From DATATV01 sp035551355 (GTDB taxonomy: Bacteria; Actinomycetota; Actinomycetes; Mycobacteriales; Pseudonocardiaceae): a stretch of 64,000 nucleotides of DNA. Shown here in pieces: positions 35,068 to 44,357 of this stretch. The stretch covers positions 78,846-142,845 of the forward strand of contig DASZNF010000017.1 in the NCBI GenBank assembly GCA_035551355.1, in the 5' to 3' direction. Within the stretch, counting starts at the first letter, position 1. Each line of letters begins with the position of its first letter. The position numbers and the translations under genes were made by a program. The notes under the pieces were generated by a model, which did not search any database, was not told where the DNA came from, and saw only the letters and a list, made by a program, of their open reading frames with translations.

Positions 35068-35463
35068 ATGGCGGCGCCACGCATCTTCCGGCTCGTGATC
35101 CCGGTCGACGACATCGGCGCGGCGGTCGCGTTCTACGGCGCGATCACCGGGTCGCCGGGAGAGCGGGTGTGGCGCAACCGGCACTACTTCCGGTGCGGCG
35201 ACGTGCTGCTGGCGCCGGTCGAGCCGGGCCCGGACAACCGCGATTTCCGCCCGGCCGACGATCAGCGGATCATCTACTTCGCGGTCGACGACCTGCCCGC
35301 GACCATGGCCGCGGTGCGCGCGGCCGGCCCAGGTGAGATCGACGACGAGATCGGCGAACAGGCCTGGGGCGAGCGCTCCTTCTACGCCCGGGACGCCTCG
35401 GGCAACCGGCTGTGCTTCGTCGCCGCCGACACCGTCTACACCGGCGGCCAGCTCTCCGAGTAA
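35068..35463 (+). CDS. VOC family (glyoxalase/bleomycin-resistance fold) protein
   Basis: A 131-residue single vicinal-oxygen-chelate protein: FRLVIPVDDIGAAVAFYGAITG, then YFAVDDLPATMAAV and GERSFYARDASGNRLCFV. Two beta-alpha-beta-beta-beta modules are evident. Substrate unknown; members are metal-dependent isomerases, dioxygenases or drug-binding resistance proteins. ATG at 35068 is eight bases after a TACGAT hexamer with no ribosome site, so a leaderless transcript is likely. Confidence 0.85.
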   Translation: MAAPRIFRLVIPVDDIGAAVAFYGAITGSPGERVWRNRHYFRCGDVLLAPVEPGPDNRDFRPADDQRIIYFAVDDLPATMAAVRAAGPGEIDDEIGEQAWGERSFYARDASGNRLCFVAADTVYTGGQLSE

Positions 35464-35594
35464 CCCCTGGCCCTGCTCGTGGCATTTGTGCCCGCGTGCC
35501 GACCGACCTTGGGTTCGGCCGGCCCGGAGACCCACCAGCACGGCGCCGGGTGCCACAGCGATCGTGGTGTCGTCGCACCGCCCGTGCCACTCGC

Positions 35595-35622
35595 TTGACA
35601 CGTTGTAAAGCGGGCTTACAAC
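35595..35622. promoter_or_regulatory. promoter with overlapping TetR operator
   Basis: TTGACA (35595-35600) forms a consensus -35 box, with a -10 near TACAAC (35617-35622). The inverted repeat GTTGTAA (35602-35608) / TTACAAC (35616-35622) with a seven-base spacer occupies the spacer and -10, 15 bases before the TetR start. This is a standard autorepression design. Confidence 0.7.
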
Positions 35623-35637
35623 ACGTACGCTGATCAC

Positions 35638-36267
35638 ATGACGCGCGCCACGGCCGACGCCGAGCCCCGGCTGAGCCTGCGTGCACAGCACAAGGAGCTG
35701 ACCCGCAGCCGGGTGCTGGACGCGGCGGTCGCCACCTTCGATCAGAAGTCCTTTGTGGACACCACGATGGAGGACATCGCCCGCGCCGCCGGGGTCACCC
35801 GGGTGACCGTGTACGCGCACTTCGCCGGGAAAACCGAGATCCTGCGCGCCCTGCTGACCAGCGTCTACGGCCTCACCGACCGCGCATACGACGAACTGGC
35901 CGCACTCCCCCGCTGGGATCGCACCGGCATCCGGCGCTGGCTGGACGAGGCCGCCACCCGCTGGCGGGAGATGGCGCCGACCATCCGGGTGCTCACCTCG
36001 GCCGGCGCCACATTGGTGCACGACGCCAGCCGGCCGCGCGATCTGTACCGCTCCTCGCACGAGCGCTACGTGGCCCTGCTCGCCGATCCGGCCCGCTGGC
36101 CGCACACCGACCAGGCGCAGGCCGAACAGCGCTCCCTGCTGGCCATTCTGCAGATCGAGTCGTTCCTGTCGCTGTGGCTGGCCGGCGCCTGGCCAGTGGA
36201 CACCGACGACCCGCTGGATCTGCTCACCGACGCGATCTGCCACCTGCTCGAGCCCGCTCTCGACTGA
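35638..36267 (+). CDS. TetR family regulator
   Basis: A 209-residue TetR repressor. The DNA-binding domain (SRVLDAAVATFDQKSFVDTTMEDIARAAGVTRVTVYAHFAGKTEILRAL) spans about residues 22-70; the C-terminal ligand domain is unassigned. It precedes two P450 genes in the same direction (19-bp gap to the first) and has a clear operator over its own promoter, so it most likely controls the P450 pair. Confidence 0.92.
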   Translation: MTRATADAEPRLSLRAQHKELTRSRVLDAAVATFDQKSFVDTTMEDIARAAGVTRVTVYAHFAGKTEILRALLTSVYGLTDRAYDELAALPRWDRTGIRRWLDEAATRWREMAPTIRVLTSAGATLVHDASRPRDLYRSSHERYVALLADPARWPHTDQAQAEQRSLLAILQIESFLSLWLAGAWPVDTDDPLDLLTDAICHLLEPALD

Positions 36268-36286
36268 CCCCACCGAAAGGACCCCG

Positions 36287-37501
36287 ATGACCGGCGCGGT
36301 GCGCAATCCCGAAATCCTGGATTTCCCGGTCGCCCGAGCGGCCGGAGCTCCGTTCGACCCACCGCCCACATTGCAGGCCCTGCAAGGCGAAACCCGGCTG
36401 GCCAAGGTGCGGCTGTGGAGCGGCAACACCCCGTGGCTGGTCACCCGCTATGCCGACCAGCGGGTGCTGCTGGGCGATCCCCGGGTCAGCGTCGACGTCT
36501 CCCAGCCCGGTTATCCGCACCTCACCAGGACCACCGGGACCGGCGCGCTGAGCTTCATCCGGATGGACGACCCGGACCATGCGCGGTTCCGCCGGATGGT
36601 CACCGCTCCCTTTGCCATCAAACGGATCGAGGCCATGCGCCCGGCCGTGCAGCGGATCGTCGACGAGCTGATCGAGGAGCTGCTGGCCGGGCCGAACCCG
36701 GTGGATCTGGTCGACGCGTTCGCGCTTCCGGTGCCCTCGCTGGTGATCAGCGAACTGCTCGGGGTGCCCTACGCCGACCACGAGTTCTTCCAGGACAACA
36801 GCAAGACCATCATCAAGCGCACCGCGACCCCGGACGAACGCATGGTCGCGAACCAGAACCTGGCCGGCTACCTCGACCAGCTGATCGGCGAGAAACTGGC
36901 CCGGCCCGCCGATGATCTGCTCACCACCCTGGCCGAACGCATCCGCACCGGCGAGCTGACCCGGCCGGAAGCGGTGCAGATCGGGGTGCTGCTGCTCATC
37001 GCCGGGCACGAGACCACCGCCAACATGATCGCGCTGGGCACGTTGGCCCTGCTGGAAAATCCCGGACAACTCGCCCTGCTGCGTGACTCCGACGACCCGA
37101 AGTTCGTCGCCAACGCGGTCGAGGAACTGTTGCGGTACCTGCACATCACGCACAACGGGATGCAGCGGGTGGCCGCCGAGGACATCGAGCTCGGCGACAC
37201 CACCATCCGCGCGGGCGAGGGCCTGCTCATGCTCAACGAGCTCGGCGACCGCGATCCCGAGGCGTTCGGCGACCACCCCGAACGACTGGACCTGAACCGC
37301 CCGGCCCGGCATCACGTCGCGTTCGGCTTCGGCGTGCACCAATGCCTCGGCCAGCCATTGGCCCGGCTGGAGCTACAGGTCGTGTATCGCACGCTGTACA
37401 AGCGGATCCCGAGTCTGCGGCTGGCCACCGGACTGGACCGGATTCCGTTCAAACACGACGGTTTCGTCTACGGAGTCTACGAACTGCCCGTCACCTGGTA
37501 A
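36287..37501 (+). CDS. cytochrome P450, CYP105-like (copy 1)
   Basis: A 404-residue soluble P450. The oxygen-activation helix is LIAGHETTANMI, the ExxR motif is EELLRYLHI, and the heme loop VAFGFGVHQCLGQ supplies the thiolate ligand Cys353. The heme region resembles CYP105 enzymes, which hydroxylate macrolides and xenobiotics. AAAGGA precedes the ATG. A close paralogue with identical length and heme position lies at 42923-44137, with many identical runs such as DNSKTII, LRYLHITHNG and the complete heme loop. Confidence 0.93.
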   Translation: MTGAVRNPEILDFPVARAAGAPFDPPPTLQALQGETRLAKVRLWSGNTPWLVTRYADQRVLLGDPRVSVDVSQPGYPHLTRTTGTGALSFIRMDDPDHARFRRMVTAPFAIKRIEAMRPAVQRIVDELIEELLAGPNPVDLVDAFALPVPSLVISELLGVPYADHEFFQDNSKTIIKRTATPDERMVANQNLAGYLDQLIGEKLARPADDLLTTLAERIRTGELTRPEAVQIGVLLLIAGHETTANMIALGTLALLENPGQLALLRDSDDPKFVANAVEELLRYLHITHNGMQRVAAEDIELGDTTIRAGEGLLMLNELGDRDPEAFGDHPERLDLNRPARHHVAFGFGVHQCLGQPLARLELQVVYRTLYKRIPSLRLATGLDRIPFKHDGFVYGVYELPVTW

Positions 37502-37509
37502 CCCGACGA

Positions 37510-37521
37510 GTCCACTGTGGA
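37510..37521. repeat. copy of the GTCCACTGTGGAC motif (12 of 13 bases)
   Basis: A near-complete copy in the 27-bp gap between the two P450 genes; its GGAG also serves as ribosome site for the second. Confidence 0.6.
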
Positions 37522-37528
37522 GTGTTCT

Positions 37529-38734
37529 GTGACCACCACCGAGCCAAGGAGTTTCCCGTTCGGCGAGATCGAGCGGCTGGACCTCGATCCGCTGTTCTCC
37601 CAGCTGCGCCGCGAGGAACCGTTGATCCGGGTGCAACTGCCCTACGGCGAACCGGCCTGGCTGGCCACCCGCTACGAGGACGTGCGCGCCGTACTCAGCG
37701 ACCCCCGGTTCAGCCGGGCCGCGGCCGCCGACCGGGACGAGCCGCGCAGCCGGGTGTACCGGGGCAGCCCGGGCAACAACATCATGGCCTTCGACCCGCC
37801 CGAGCACAGCCGGCTGCGCCGCCTGGTGGCCAAGGCGTTCACCGTGCGGCGGGTCGAGCAGCTGCGGCCCCGGGCCCAGGAGATCGCCGACGGGCTGGTG
37901 GATGCCATGCGGGCCAACGGCTCGTCCGCCGATCTGGTCGAGGAGTTCGCGCTGCCGCTGCCCATCACGGTCATCTGCGAACTGCTCGGCGTGCCGTTCG
38001 AGGATCGCGCCGACTTCCGCACCTGGTCGGACGCTTTCCTGTCCACCACGCGGTACACGCCGGAAGAAGTGGCCACCTATGTGGGCCGGTTGCGGGAATA
38101 CATGGCCGGGCTGATCGCGGCCCGGCGCGAGCAGGCACAGGACGATCTGCTCAGCGCGCTGGTGGAGGCCCGGGACAACTCCGACCGGCTCAATGAAGAG
38201 GAGATGCTGTCCCTGGCCGAGGGCCTGCTGGTCGCCGGGCACGAGACCACCGCCTCGCAGATCCCCAACTTCATGTACGTGCTGCTGACCAATCCCGAGC
38301 AGCTCGCGCAGCTGCGGGCCGACCTGGACCTGGTGCCCAACGCGGTGGAGGAACTGATGCGCTTCGTGCCGCTGGGCGCAGGCGCGGGCAGCGCCCGGTA
38401 CGCGGTGGCCGACGTGGAACTGAGCGGGGTGACGGTGCGCGCGGGCGAGCCGGTGCTGGTCAGCCTGAACTCGGCCAACCGGGACGAATCGGTGTACGCC
38501 AACCCGGATGAGCTGGACCTGCACCGGGAGGGCACCTCGCACGTCGGGTTCGGGCACGGGCCGCACCACTGCCTTGGCGCGCCGCTGGCCCGGATGGAGC
38601 TGCAGGTGGCGCTGCGCACCCTGCTGACCCGGCTGCCCGGCCTGCGGTTCGCCGGCACCCAGGCCGACGTGCGGTGGAAGTCCGGGGTGGCCACCCGCGG
38701 TCCGGCCCACCTGCCGGTCACCTGGGACGACTGA
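37529..38734 (+). CDS. cytochrome P450, CYP107-like
   Basis: A 401-residue P450 with the I-helix LLVAGHETTASQI, ExxR in EELMRFVPL and the heme loop GFGHGPHHCLGAPLARMEL with ligand Cys348. The style is CYP107, a group rich in macrolide and polyketide hydroxylases. GTG at 37529 is chosen because GGAG lies six bases upstream; an in-frame GTG at 37517 would add four residues. It is cotranscribed with the preceding P450 and TetR. No ferredoxin gene accompanies this pair. Confidence 0.92.
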   Translation: MTTTEPRSFPFGEIERLDLDPLFSQLRREEPLIRVQLPYGEPAWLATRYEDVRAVLSDPRFSRAAAADRDEPRSRVYRGSPGNNIMAFDPPEHSRLRRLVAKAFTVRRVEQLRPRAQEIADGLVDAMRANGSSADLVEEFALPLPITVICELLGVPFEDRADFRTWSDAFLSTTRYTPEEVATYVGRLREYMAGLIAARREQAQDDLLSALVEARDNSDRLNEEEMLSLAEGLLVAGHETTASQIPNFMYVLLTNPEQLAQLRADLDLVPNAVEELMRFVPLGAGAGSARYAVADVELSGVTVRAGEPVLVSLNSANRDESVYANPDELDLHREGTSHVGFGHGPHHCLGAPLARMELQVALRTLLTRLPGLRFAGTQADVRWKSGVATRGPAHLPVTWDD

Positions 38735-38742
38735 GCGGCCGC

Positions 38743-38776
38743 GCCGGGTGCGAGTGGGCTGTGCTCGCACCCGGCG
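38743..38776 (+). terminator. stem-loop terminator of the TetR-P450-P450 operon
   Basis: GCCGGGTGCGAG (38743-38754) pairs perfectly with CTCGCACCCGGC (38765-38776) over a ten-base loop, nine bases after the P450 stop and just before the htpG promoter. Confidence 0.8.
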
Positions 38777-38821
38777 GGCTCGGTTAGAATTCGCGCGTTC
38801 GTACCGTGGGGAAGGATGTAC

Positions 38822-40702
38822 GTGACCGCGCCCGTCGAAACGCTCGAATTCCAGTCCGAAGCCCGCCAGCTGCTGCAGTTGGTGATCCACTCGATCTATT
38901 CGAACAAGGACACCTTTCTGCGCGAGCTGATCTCGAACGCCTCCGACGCGCTGGACAAGCTCCGGCTGGAGTCGTTCCGGGACAAGGATCTCGCCGTCGA
39001 CACCGATGACCTGCACATCGACCTCGAGGTCGATCAGGAGGCCCGCACGTTGACCGTGCGGGACAACGGCATCGGCATGACCCGCGAGGAGGTCGTCGAG
39101 CTGATCGGCACCATCGCGAAATCCGGCACGGCCGAATTCCTGCGCAAGGTCAAGGAGTCCCAGGACTCGGCCGCGGGCGCGGAGTTCATCGGCCAGTTCG
39201 GCATCGGCTTCTACTCCAGTTTCATGGTGGCCGACAAGGTGACCCTGGTGACCCGGCACGCCGGCGCCGAGCAGGGTGTGCGCTGGGAGTCCAGCGGGGA
39301 GAGCACCTACACCATCGCCGAGGCGCCGGACGCGCCCCAGGGCACCGCGGTGACCCTGCACCTCAAGCCGGAGGACACCGAGGCGCACCTGTACGACTAC
39401 GCCGCGACGGCCAAGATCACCGAAATCGTCAAGCGGTACTCCGACTTCATCACCTGGCCGGTGCGGATGGCCGCTGAGGACGGCGCTTCGGTCCAGATCC
39501 TCAACTCCGGCAAGGCGTTGTGGGCGCGGCCGGCCAGCGAGGTCACCGAGGACGAGTACGTCGAGTTCTACAAGCACATCAGCCACGACTGGACCAACCC
39601 GCTGGAAACCATCCAGTTGCGCGCCGAGGGCACCTTCGAGTACCAGGCGCTGCTGTTCATCCCGTCCCGGGCGCCGCTGGATCTGTTCATGCGGGACGCC
39701 AAGCGCGGCGTGCAGCTCTACGTCAAGCGGGTGTTCGTGATGGACAACTGCGCCGAGCTCATGCCGGAGTACCTGCGGTTCGTCAAGGGCGTGGTGGACG
39801 CGCAGGACCTGTCGCTCAACGTGTCCCGGGAGATCCTGCAGCAGGACCGCCAGGTGCGGCTGATGCGCAGGCGACTGGTCAAGAAGGTGCTGTCCACGGT
39901 CAAGACCATGCAGGCCGACAAGCCCGAGGCGTACCGGACGTTCTGGACCGAGTTCGGCCGCGCGGTCAAGGAGGGTCTTCTCGACGACGTGGACAACCGC
40001 GACGCGATCCTGGGGATCGCCTCGTTCGACTCCACGCACGACGCCGAGGCCCAGACCACACTGGCCGACTACGTGTCCCGGATGCCCGAGGGCCAGGAGC
40101 ACATCTACTACATGACCGGTGAGTCGCGGGCCACCGTGGAGCACTCGCCGCACCTGGAAGCGTTCCGCGCCAAGGGTTTCGAGGTGCTGGTGCTGACCGA
40201 CCCGGTGGACGAGATGTGGGTCGAGACGGTGCCCGCGTTCGAGGGTAAGCAGTTCCAGTCGATCGCCAAGGGCGAGGTCGACCTGGAGACCGAGGAGGAG
40301 CGCAGCAAGGCCGAGGAGAAGCAGAAGGACTTCGCCGAACTGCTGACCTGGATGGGCACCGTGCTGGCCGACGAGGTCAAGGAGGTGCGGCTGTCCTCCC
40401 GGCTGACCGTGTCCCCGGCCTGCCTGGTCGGCGACACCGGCGACCTGAGCCCGACGCTGGAGAAGATGTACCGCGCCATGGGCCAGGAACTGCCGCAGGT
40501 CAAGCGGGTGCTGGAGATCAACCCGGACCACCCGCTGGTGACCGGGCTGCGCGGGGCACACGGTCAGCGCGAAGACCACACCGGCCTGAGCGAGACGGTG
40601 GAACTGTTGTACGGCATGGCTTTGCTGGCCGAGGGCGGCGAACTGGCCGACCCGTCCCGGTTCGTGACGCTGCTGTCCGGTCGCCTGGAGCGCAGCCTCT
40701 GA
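38822..40702 (+). CDS. htpG: molecular chaperone HtpG (bacterial Hsp90)
   Basis: A 626-residue Hsp90. The N-terminal GHKL ATPase motifs are LRELISNASDALDKLR, TVRDNGIGMTREEVVELIGTIAKSGT and IGQFGIGFYSSFMVADKV; the middle domain has LFMRDAKRGVQLYVKRVFVMDNC and SLNVSREILQQDRQV; the C-terminal dimerisation domain is present. GTG at 38822 is preferred because GGGAAGG lies seven bases upstream; the ATG two codons earlier is too close. TAGAAT (38786-38791) is a likely -10. HtpG assists folding of selected clients. It is not obviously linked to the P450 genes around it. Confidence 0.96.
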   Translation: MTAPVETLEFQSEARQLLQLVIHSIYSNKDTFLRELISNASDALDKLRLESFRDKDLAVDTDDLHIDLEVDQEARTLTVRDNGIGMTREEVVELIGTIAKSGTAEFLRKVKESQDSAAGAEFIGQFGIGFYSSFMVADKVTLVTRHAGAEQGVRWESSGESTYTIAEAPDAPQGTAVTLHLKPEDTEAHLYDYAATAKITEIVKRYSDFITWPVRMAAEDGASVQILNSGKALWARPASEVTEDEYVEFYKHISHDWTNPLETIQLRAEGTFEYQALLFIPSRAPLDLFMRDAKRGVQLYVKRVFVMDNCAELMPEYLRFVKGVVDAQDLSLNVSREILQQDRQVRLMRRRLVKKVLSTVKTMQADKPEAYRTFWTEFGRAVKEGLLDDVDNRDAILGIASFDSTHDAEAQTTLADYVSRMPEGQEHIYYMTGESRATVEHSPHLEAFRAKGFEVLVLTDPVDEMWVETVPAFEGKQFQSIAKGEVDLETEEERSKAEEKQKDFAELLTWMGTVLADEVKEVRLSSRLTVSPACLVGDTGDLSPTLEKMYRAMGQELPQVKRVLEINPDHPLVTGLRGAHGQREDHTGLSETVELLYGMALLAEGGELADPSRFVTLLSGRLERSL

Positions 40703-40711
40703 CCCGGAAGT

Positions 40712-40724
40712 GTCCACTGTGGAC
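40712..40724. repeat. GTCCACTGTGGAC motif copy
   Basis: An exact copy of the 13-bp near-palindrome, ten bases after the htpG stop, in the short gap to the convergent TetR gene. Confidence 0.7.
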
Positions 40725-40767
40725 GACGAAATTGTCCCCGGCCGCTGGCACGCCACCTGGCTCGCGG

Positions 40768-41340
40768 CTAGCGCTGTGACCGGGTGGCCAGCACGAGTTG
40801 CCAGACGCGCAGCAGCCGGGTGGCCAGTTCCTCCGGATCCAGCGGGTCGGCCCCGTCGATCAGCCAGGCGTTGAGCACCGCGCCGGTGCCACCGGCGAGG
40901 AACTCGGCCAGATCGCCGGCCACCTCGGCGTCCAGGTCACCGAACACGGTACGCACGGCCTCGGCGTTGAAGGACGTGAACAGGGCGCTGAGCGAGCGGG
41001 TCATGGCGAAGGCGCAGGAGCCGGTCAGCATCGCCCGGTAGAACCGGCGGTGCGCGGCGAAATGCCGGGCCATGGCCAGTGCGCTGGGCCGGTTTCCGTT
41101 GCCGGGCAACACTTCGGTTTGCACCAGCTCGGTCGCGGCCGCGACCAGCAACGCGTCCCGGTCGCCGAACTGCAGGTAGACCAGCTGCCGGCTGACGTCG
41201 GCCGCTTCGGCCAGGTCGGTCACCGGCACCGCGGTGGTGCCACAGTCGGACACCAGCCGCACCGCGGCCGCCAGCAGGGCGGCGCGGGAGCGGCGCACCC
41301 GCCGGTCCGGGCGCGTCACCGGCTCCTGCGTTGTCGGCAT
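40768..41340 (-). CDS. TetR family regulator
   Basis: A 190-residue TetR protein; the helix-turn-helix domain (RAALLAAAVRLVSDCGTTAVPVTDLAEAADVSRQLVYLQFGDRDAL) covers about residues 19-65. Divergent from the type-B esterase, with a good inverted repeat in the 75-bp gap, so it probably represses that gene and itself. Confidence 0.9.
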   Translation of the reverse strand: MPTTQEPVTRPDRRVRRSRAALLAAAVRLVSDCGTTAVPVTDLAEAADVSRQLVYLQFGDRDALLVAAATELVQTEVLPGNGNRPSALAMARHFAAHRRFYRAMLTGSCAFAMTRSLSALFTSFNAEAVRTVFGDLDAEVAGDLAEFLAGGTGAVLNAWLIDGADPLDPEELATRLLRVWQLVLATRSQR

Positions 41341-41348
41341 GCGATTAC

Positions 41349-41365
41349 TTTAGACACCTGTCAAA
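41349..41365. promoter_or_regulatory. TetR operator candidate between divergent regulator and esterase
   Basis: TTTAGACACCTGTCAAA is an imperfect inverted repeat (GACA/TGTC arms around CC, extended by TTT/AAA) centred in the divergent gap. Confidence 0.55.
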
Positions 41366-41415
41366 TAACTCACAACTGTGCAAGGATCGGGACCCTTGGC
41401 GGGAGGAGCGAGCAA

Positions 41416-42933
41416 GTGAGCGAACAGCCCGAGGTCCGGACCAGCGCCGGCATGCTGCGCGGTCGCCGAGAGGACGGACTTTCCGTTTTTCGCGGCATTC
41501 CGTTCGCCGCGCCGCCGGTCGGCGCGGCCCGATTCCAGGCGCCGCAACCGGTCCAGTCGTGGACCGGGGTCCAGGACGCGGCCAGGTTCGGCCCGCCGCC
41601 CCCGCAGGATCTGGTCATGCCCGGCGTGACCGGCGCGCCGCCCCTGGCCGAGGGAACGAACTGGCTGACGGTCAACGTGTGGACCCCCGACCCGGACCCG
41701 CAGGCGCGGCGGCCGGTGATGGTGTGGCTGCACGGCGGCGCCTACAAACTCGGTTTCGCCGGCCGGCCCGGCTACGACGCCCGGCACATCGCCCGAGACG
41801 GCGATCTGGTCGTGGTCACCCTCAATTATCGGCTGGGCATCGAGGGTTTCGCCGCGATCGACGGCGCACCGGCCAACCGCGGCCTGCTCGATCAGATCGC
41901 CGCGCTGGACTGGGTGCGCCGGGAGATCAGCGGGTTCGGCGGTGATCCGGACCAGGTCACCGTGTTCGGCGAGTCGGCCGGTGCCGGTTCGATCGCCGCG
42001 CTGCTGGCCATGCCGAGGGCGCGCGGACTGTTCCGGCGGGCCATCGCGCAGAGCGTGCCGGGCATGTTCTTCTCCGACGAGTTGGCCCGGGACATCGCCA
42101 CCGTGATCGCCGCCGAGATCGATCGTCGGCCCACCGTCGAGGATCTGGCTCAGGTGGCGCCCCGGGACTTGCCCTCGGCCGCAGCCGGTCTGGCCAAACT
42201 TTCGCCGGACATCACCGACCGGTGGGGTCCGGTCGAGCCCGCGCTGTCGGCGTTCGCGCCGGTGGTGGACGGGGACGTACTGCCCGGCGATCCGTGGTCG
42301 GCGCTGGCGAATGGCGCGGCCCGCGACGTCGAGGTGATCTTCGGGCACAACCGGGACGAGTTCCGGTTGTTCGTCGCGTTCGCCGGGCAGCTCGGGCACA
42401 TCGACGCCGACCAGGCCAGTGCGGCGTTGCGGAAGTACGGCCCAGCAGGCGAGGCCGCCGATGTCTATCGGCAGGCATTCCCGGACGCCCCGGCCGGGAC
42501 GCTGTTCGAGGTGGTGCAGTCGGATTGGCTGTTCCGGATGCCAACGTTCCGGCTGGCCGAGGCGGCGGCCACCGGCGGCGGATCGGTGCGGATGTACGAA
42601 CTGACCTGGCAGACTCCGGGCAGCGGCGGGGTGATGGGCGCGTGTCACGGCCTGGACGGCCCGCTGGTGTTCGGCACGCTGGAGGCCAATCTCGGCCCGA
42701 TGCTCATCGGCCCGCAGCCGTCGCCCGAGGCGCTGGAGTTGTCGGCCCGGATGCGGTCCGCGTGGACCCGGTTCGCCGCCACCGGCGATCCGGGCTGGCC
42801 GCGGTTCGACCCCGAGCGACGGCTGGTGCAGATCCTCGACACCGACCCGGTGGTCACCGCCTATCCGGAGGAGACCTCGCGCCGGTTGTGGCGGCAGCAC
42901 ACCTTCGGCGCGCTGCCGCTGCTCACCAGGTGA
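41416..42933 (+). CDS. type-B carboxylesterase (para-nitrobenzyl esterase-like), cytoplasmic
   Basis: A 505-residue esterase without a signal peptide. FRGIPFAAPPVGAARFQAPQ, WLHGGAYKLGF and the nucleophile Ser187 in FGESAGAGS identify the family; a GHNRDEFRLF segment supplies the acid. GTG at 41416 has GGGAGGAG seven bases upstream. It is likely an ester or drug hydrolase controlled by the divergent TetR. Its 3' end overlaps the convergent P450 gene by 11 bases. Confidence 0.92.
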   Translation: MSEQPEVRTSAGMLRGRREDGLSVFRGIPFAAPPVGAARFQAPQPVQSWTGVQDAARFGPPPPQDLVMPGVTGAPPLAEGTNWLTVNVWTPDPDPQARRPVMVWLHGGAYKLGFAGRPGYDARHIARDGDLVVVTLNYRLGIEGFAAIDGAPANRGLLDQIAALDWVRREISGFGGDPDQVTVFGESAGAGSIAALLAMPRARGLFRRAIAQSVPGMFFSDELARDIATVIAAEIDRRPTVEDLAQVAPRDLPSAAAGLAKLSPDITDRWGPVEPALSAFAPVVDGDVLPGDPWSALANGAARDVEVIFGHNRDEFRLFVAFAGQLGHIDADQASAALRKYGPAGEAADVYRQAFPDAPAGTLFEVVQSDWLFRMPTFRLAEAAATGGGSVRMYELTWQTPGSGGVMGACHGLDGPLVFGTLEANLGPMLIGPQPSPEALELSARMRSAWTRFAATGDPGWPRFDPERRLVQILDTDPVVTAYPEETSRRLWRQHTFGALPLLTR

Positions 42934-44137
42934 CGGGCAGTTCGTACACGCCGTACACCGAGCCGTCGTGCTTGAACGGGATCTGGTCCAGTTCGGCGGC
43001 CAGGGCCAACGTTGGAATCCGCTTGTACAGCGTGCCGTAGACGACCTGCAGTTCCATCCGCGCCAGCGACTGACCGAGGCACTGGTGCACGCCGAAGCCG
43101 AAGGCCACGTGATTGCGCGGATTGCGGCGCAGATCCAGGGTGTCCGGCTCGGAAAACACCTCCGGGTCGCGGTTGCCGATGTCGTTGGCCACGATGATGC
43201 CCTCGCCGGCCCGGATGGTCTGGCCGGCGATCTCGAAGTCGGCCACGGCGACCCGGCGCCGCCCGTTGTGCGTGATGTGCAGGTAGCGAAGGAGTTCCTC
43301 GACCGCCGAGGCGACCAGCTTCGGGTCCTCGGACGCGCGCAGCAGAGCCAGCTGATCGGGATTGCGCAACAATGCCGCGGTGCCCAGCGCGATCATGTTC
43401 GCGGTGGTCTCGTGTCCGGCGATCAGCAGCAGCACGCCCATCTGCGCGGCGTCGGTGCGGGTCAGCTCACCCGCGCGGATCCGCTCGGTCAACCCGGACA
43501 GCAGATCCTCGCCCGGGTTGGCCAGCTTCTCCCCCACCAGGTTGTCCAGGTACTCGATCAGGTTCGCGCTGGCCGCCTGCCGCTCCTCCGGCCGCGCGGT
43601 GCGCCGGATGATGGTCTTGCTGTTGTCCTGGAAGAAGCCGTGATCGGTGTAGGGCACGCCGAGCAGCTTGCAGATCACCAGCGAGGGCACCGGCAACGCG
43701 AACGCGTCCACCAGGTCGGCCGGGTTCGGCCCGGCCAGCAGCTCGTCGATCAGGTCGTCCACGATCCGCTGCACGGCCGGGCGCATCGCCTCGATCCGTT
43801 TGATGGCAAAGGGAGCGGTCACCATCCGGCGCAGCCGCGCGTGTTCCGGGTCGTCCATCAGGATGAACCCGATCTTGGCCTGGCCCTTCTGGACCGGCGC
43901 TCCACTGGGATAACCGGGCCGCTCGTAGTCCGAGCTCACCCGCGAGTCGGCCAGCACGGCGCGCTGGTCGGCGTAGCGGGTCACCAGCCAGGGCGTGGCG
44001 CCGTCGGCCAGCCGCACCCGGGTCAGCGGGCCGGATCGCTGCGACTCCCGCAGTCCCGGCGGCGGATCGAACGGCCGCTCCGGCGCCCGGGTCATCGGGT
44101 ACCCGGGCAGCTCCGCCGGTTCGATGGTGCTGGTCAT
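42923..44137 (-). CDS. cytochrome P450, CYP105-like (copy 2)
   Basis: A 404-residue P450, paralogue of the one at 36287: same length, same heme loop VAFGFGVHQCLGQ with Cys353, and the same C-terminus VYGVYELPVTW. I-helix LIAGHETTANMI and ExxR EELLRYLHI are intact. ATG at 44137 is chosen for GGAAGG upstream and exact agreement with the paralogue. It is the last gene of a minus-strand operon containing another P450, a TetR and a ferredoxin, which can supply electrons directly. Confidence 0.93.
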   Translation of the reverse strand: MTSTIEPAELPGYPMTRAPERPFDPPPGLRESQRSGPLTRVRLADGATPWLVTRYADQRAVLADSRVSSDYERPGYPSGAPVQKGQAKIGFILMDDPEHARLRRMVTAPFAIKRIEAMRPAVQRIVDDLIDELLAGPNPADLVDAFALPVPSLVICKLLGVPYTDHGFFQDNSKTIIRRTARPEERQAASANLIEYLDNLVGEKLANPGEDLLSGLTERIRAGELTRTDAAQMGVLLLIAGHETTANMIALGTAALLRNPDQLALLRASEDPKLVASAVEELLRYLHITHNGRRRVAVADFEIAGQTIRAGEGIIVANDIGNRDPEVFSEPDTLDLRRNPRNHVAFGFGVHQCLGQSLARMELQVVYGTLYKRIPTLALAAELDQIPFKHDGSVYGVYELPVTW

Positions 44138-44165
44138 CGACCTTCCTTTCACCAGGTGGCAGCGG

Positions 44166-44357
44166 TCAGGACAGCGCGATCGCCGAGGCCGGGCAGACGT
44201 TGGCCGCTTCCCGCACCGCGTCCTGGTGCTCGGCCGCGGGCTGGGACTGCAGCAGCTCCACGATGCCGTCCTCGTCGCGCTGGTCGAACACTTCGGGGGC
44301 GGCCAGCACGCAGCTGCCCGCGCCGCAGCACTTGTCCTGGTCGACGGTGACGTTCAT
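44166..44357 (-). CDS. [3Fe-4S] ferredoxin of the P450 type
   Basis: A 63-residue acidic ferredoxin. Cys10, Cys16 and Cys55 (DKCCGAGSCV and NVCPASAI) match the three-cluster-ligand pattern of actinobacterial P450 ferredoxins; position 13 is Ala in place of the fourth Cys, indicating a 3Fe cluster. It transfers electrons to the adjacent P450. Its ATG overlaps the TetR stop. Confidence 0.95.
   Translation of the reverse strand: MNVTVDQDKCCGAGSCVLAAPEVFDQRDEDGIVELLQSQPAAEHQDAVREAANVCPASAIALS

Noticed and set aside
37373..40756. Minus-strand open frame of over 1100 codons
   Set aside because: Antisense to a P450 and htpG, both of which are unmistakable; composition is that of a shadow frame.
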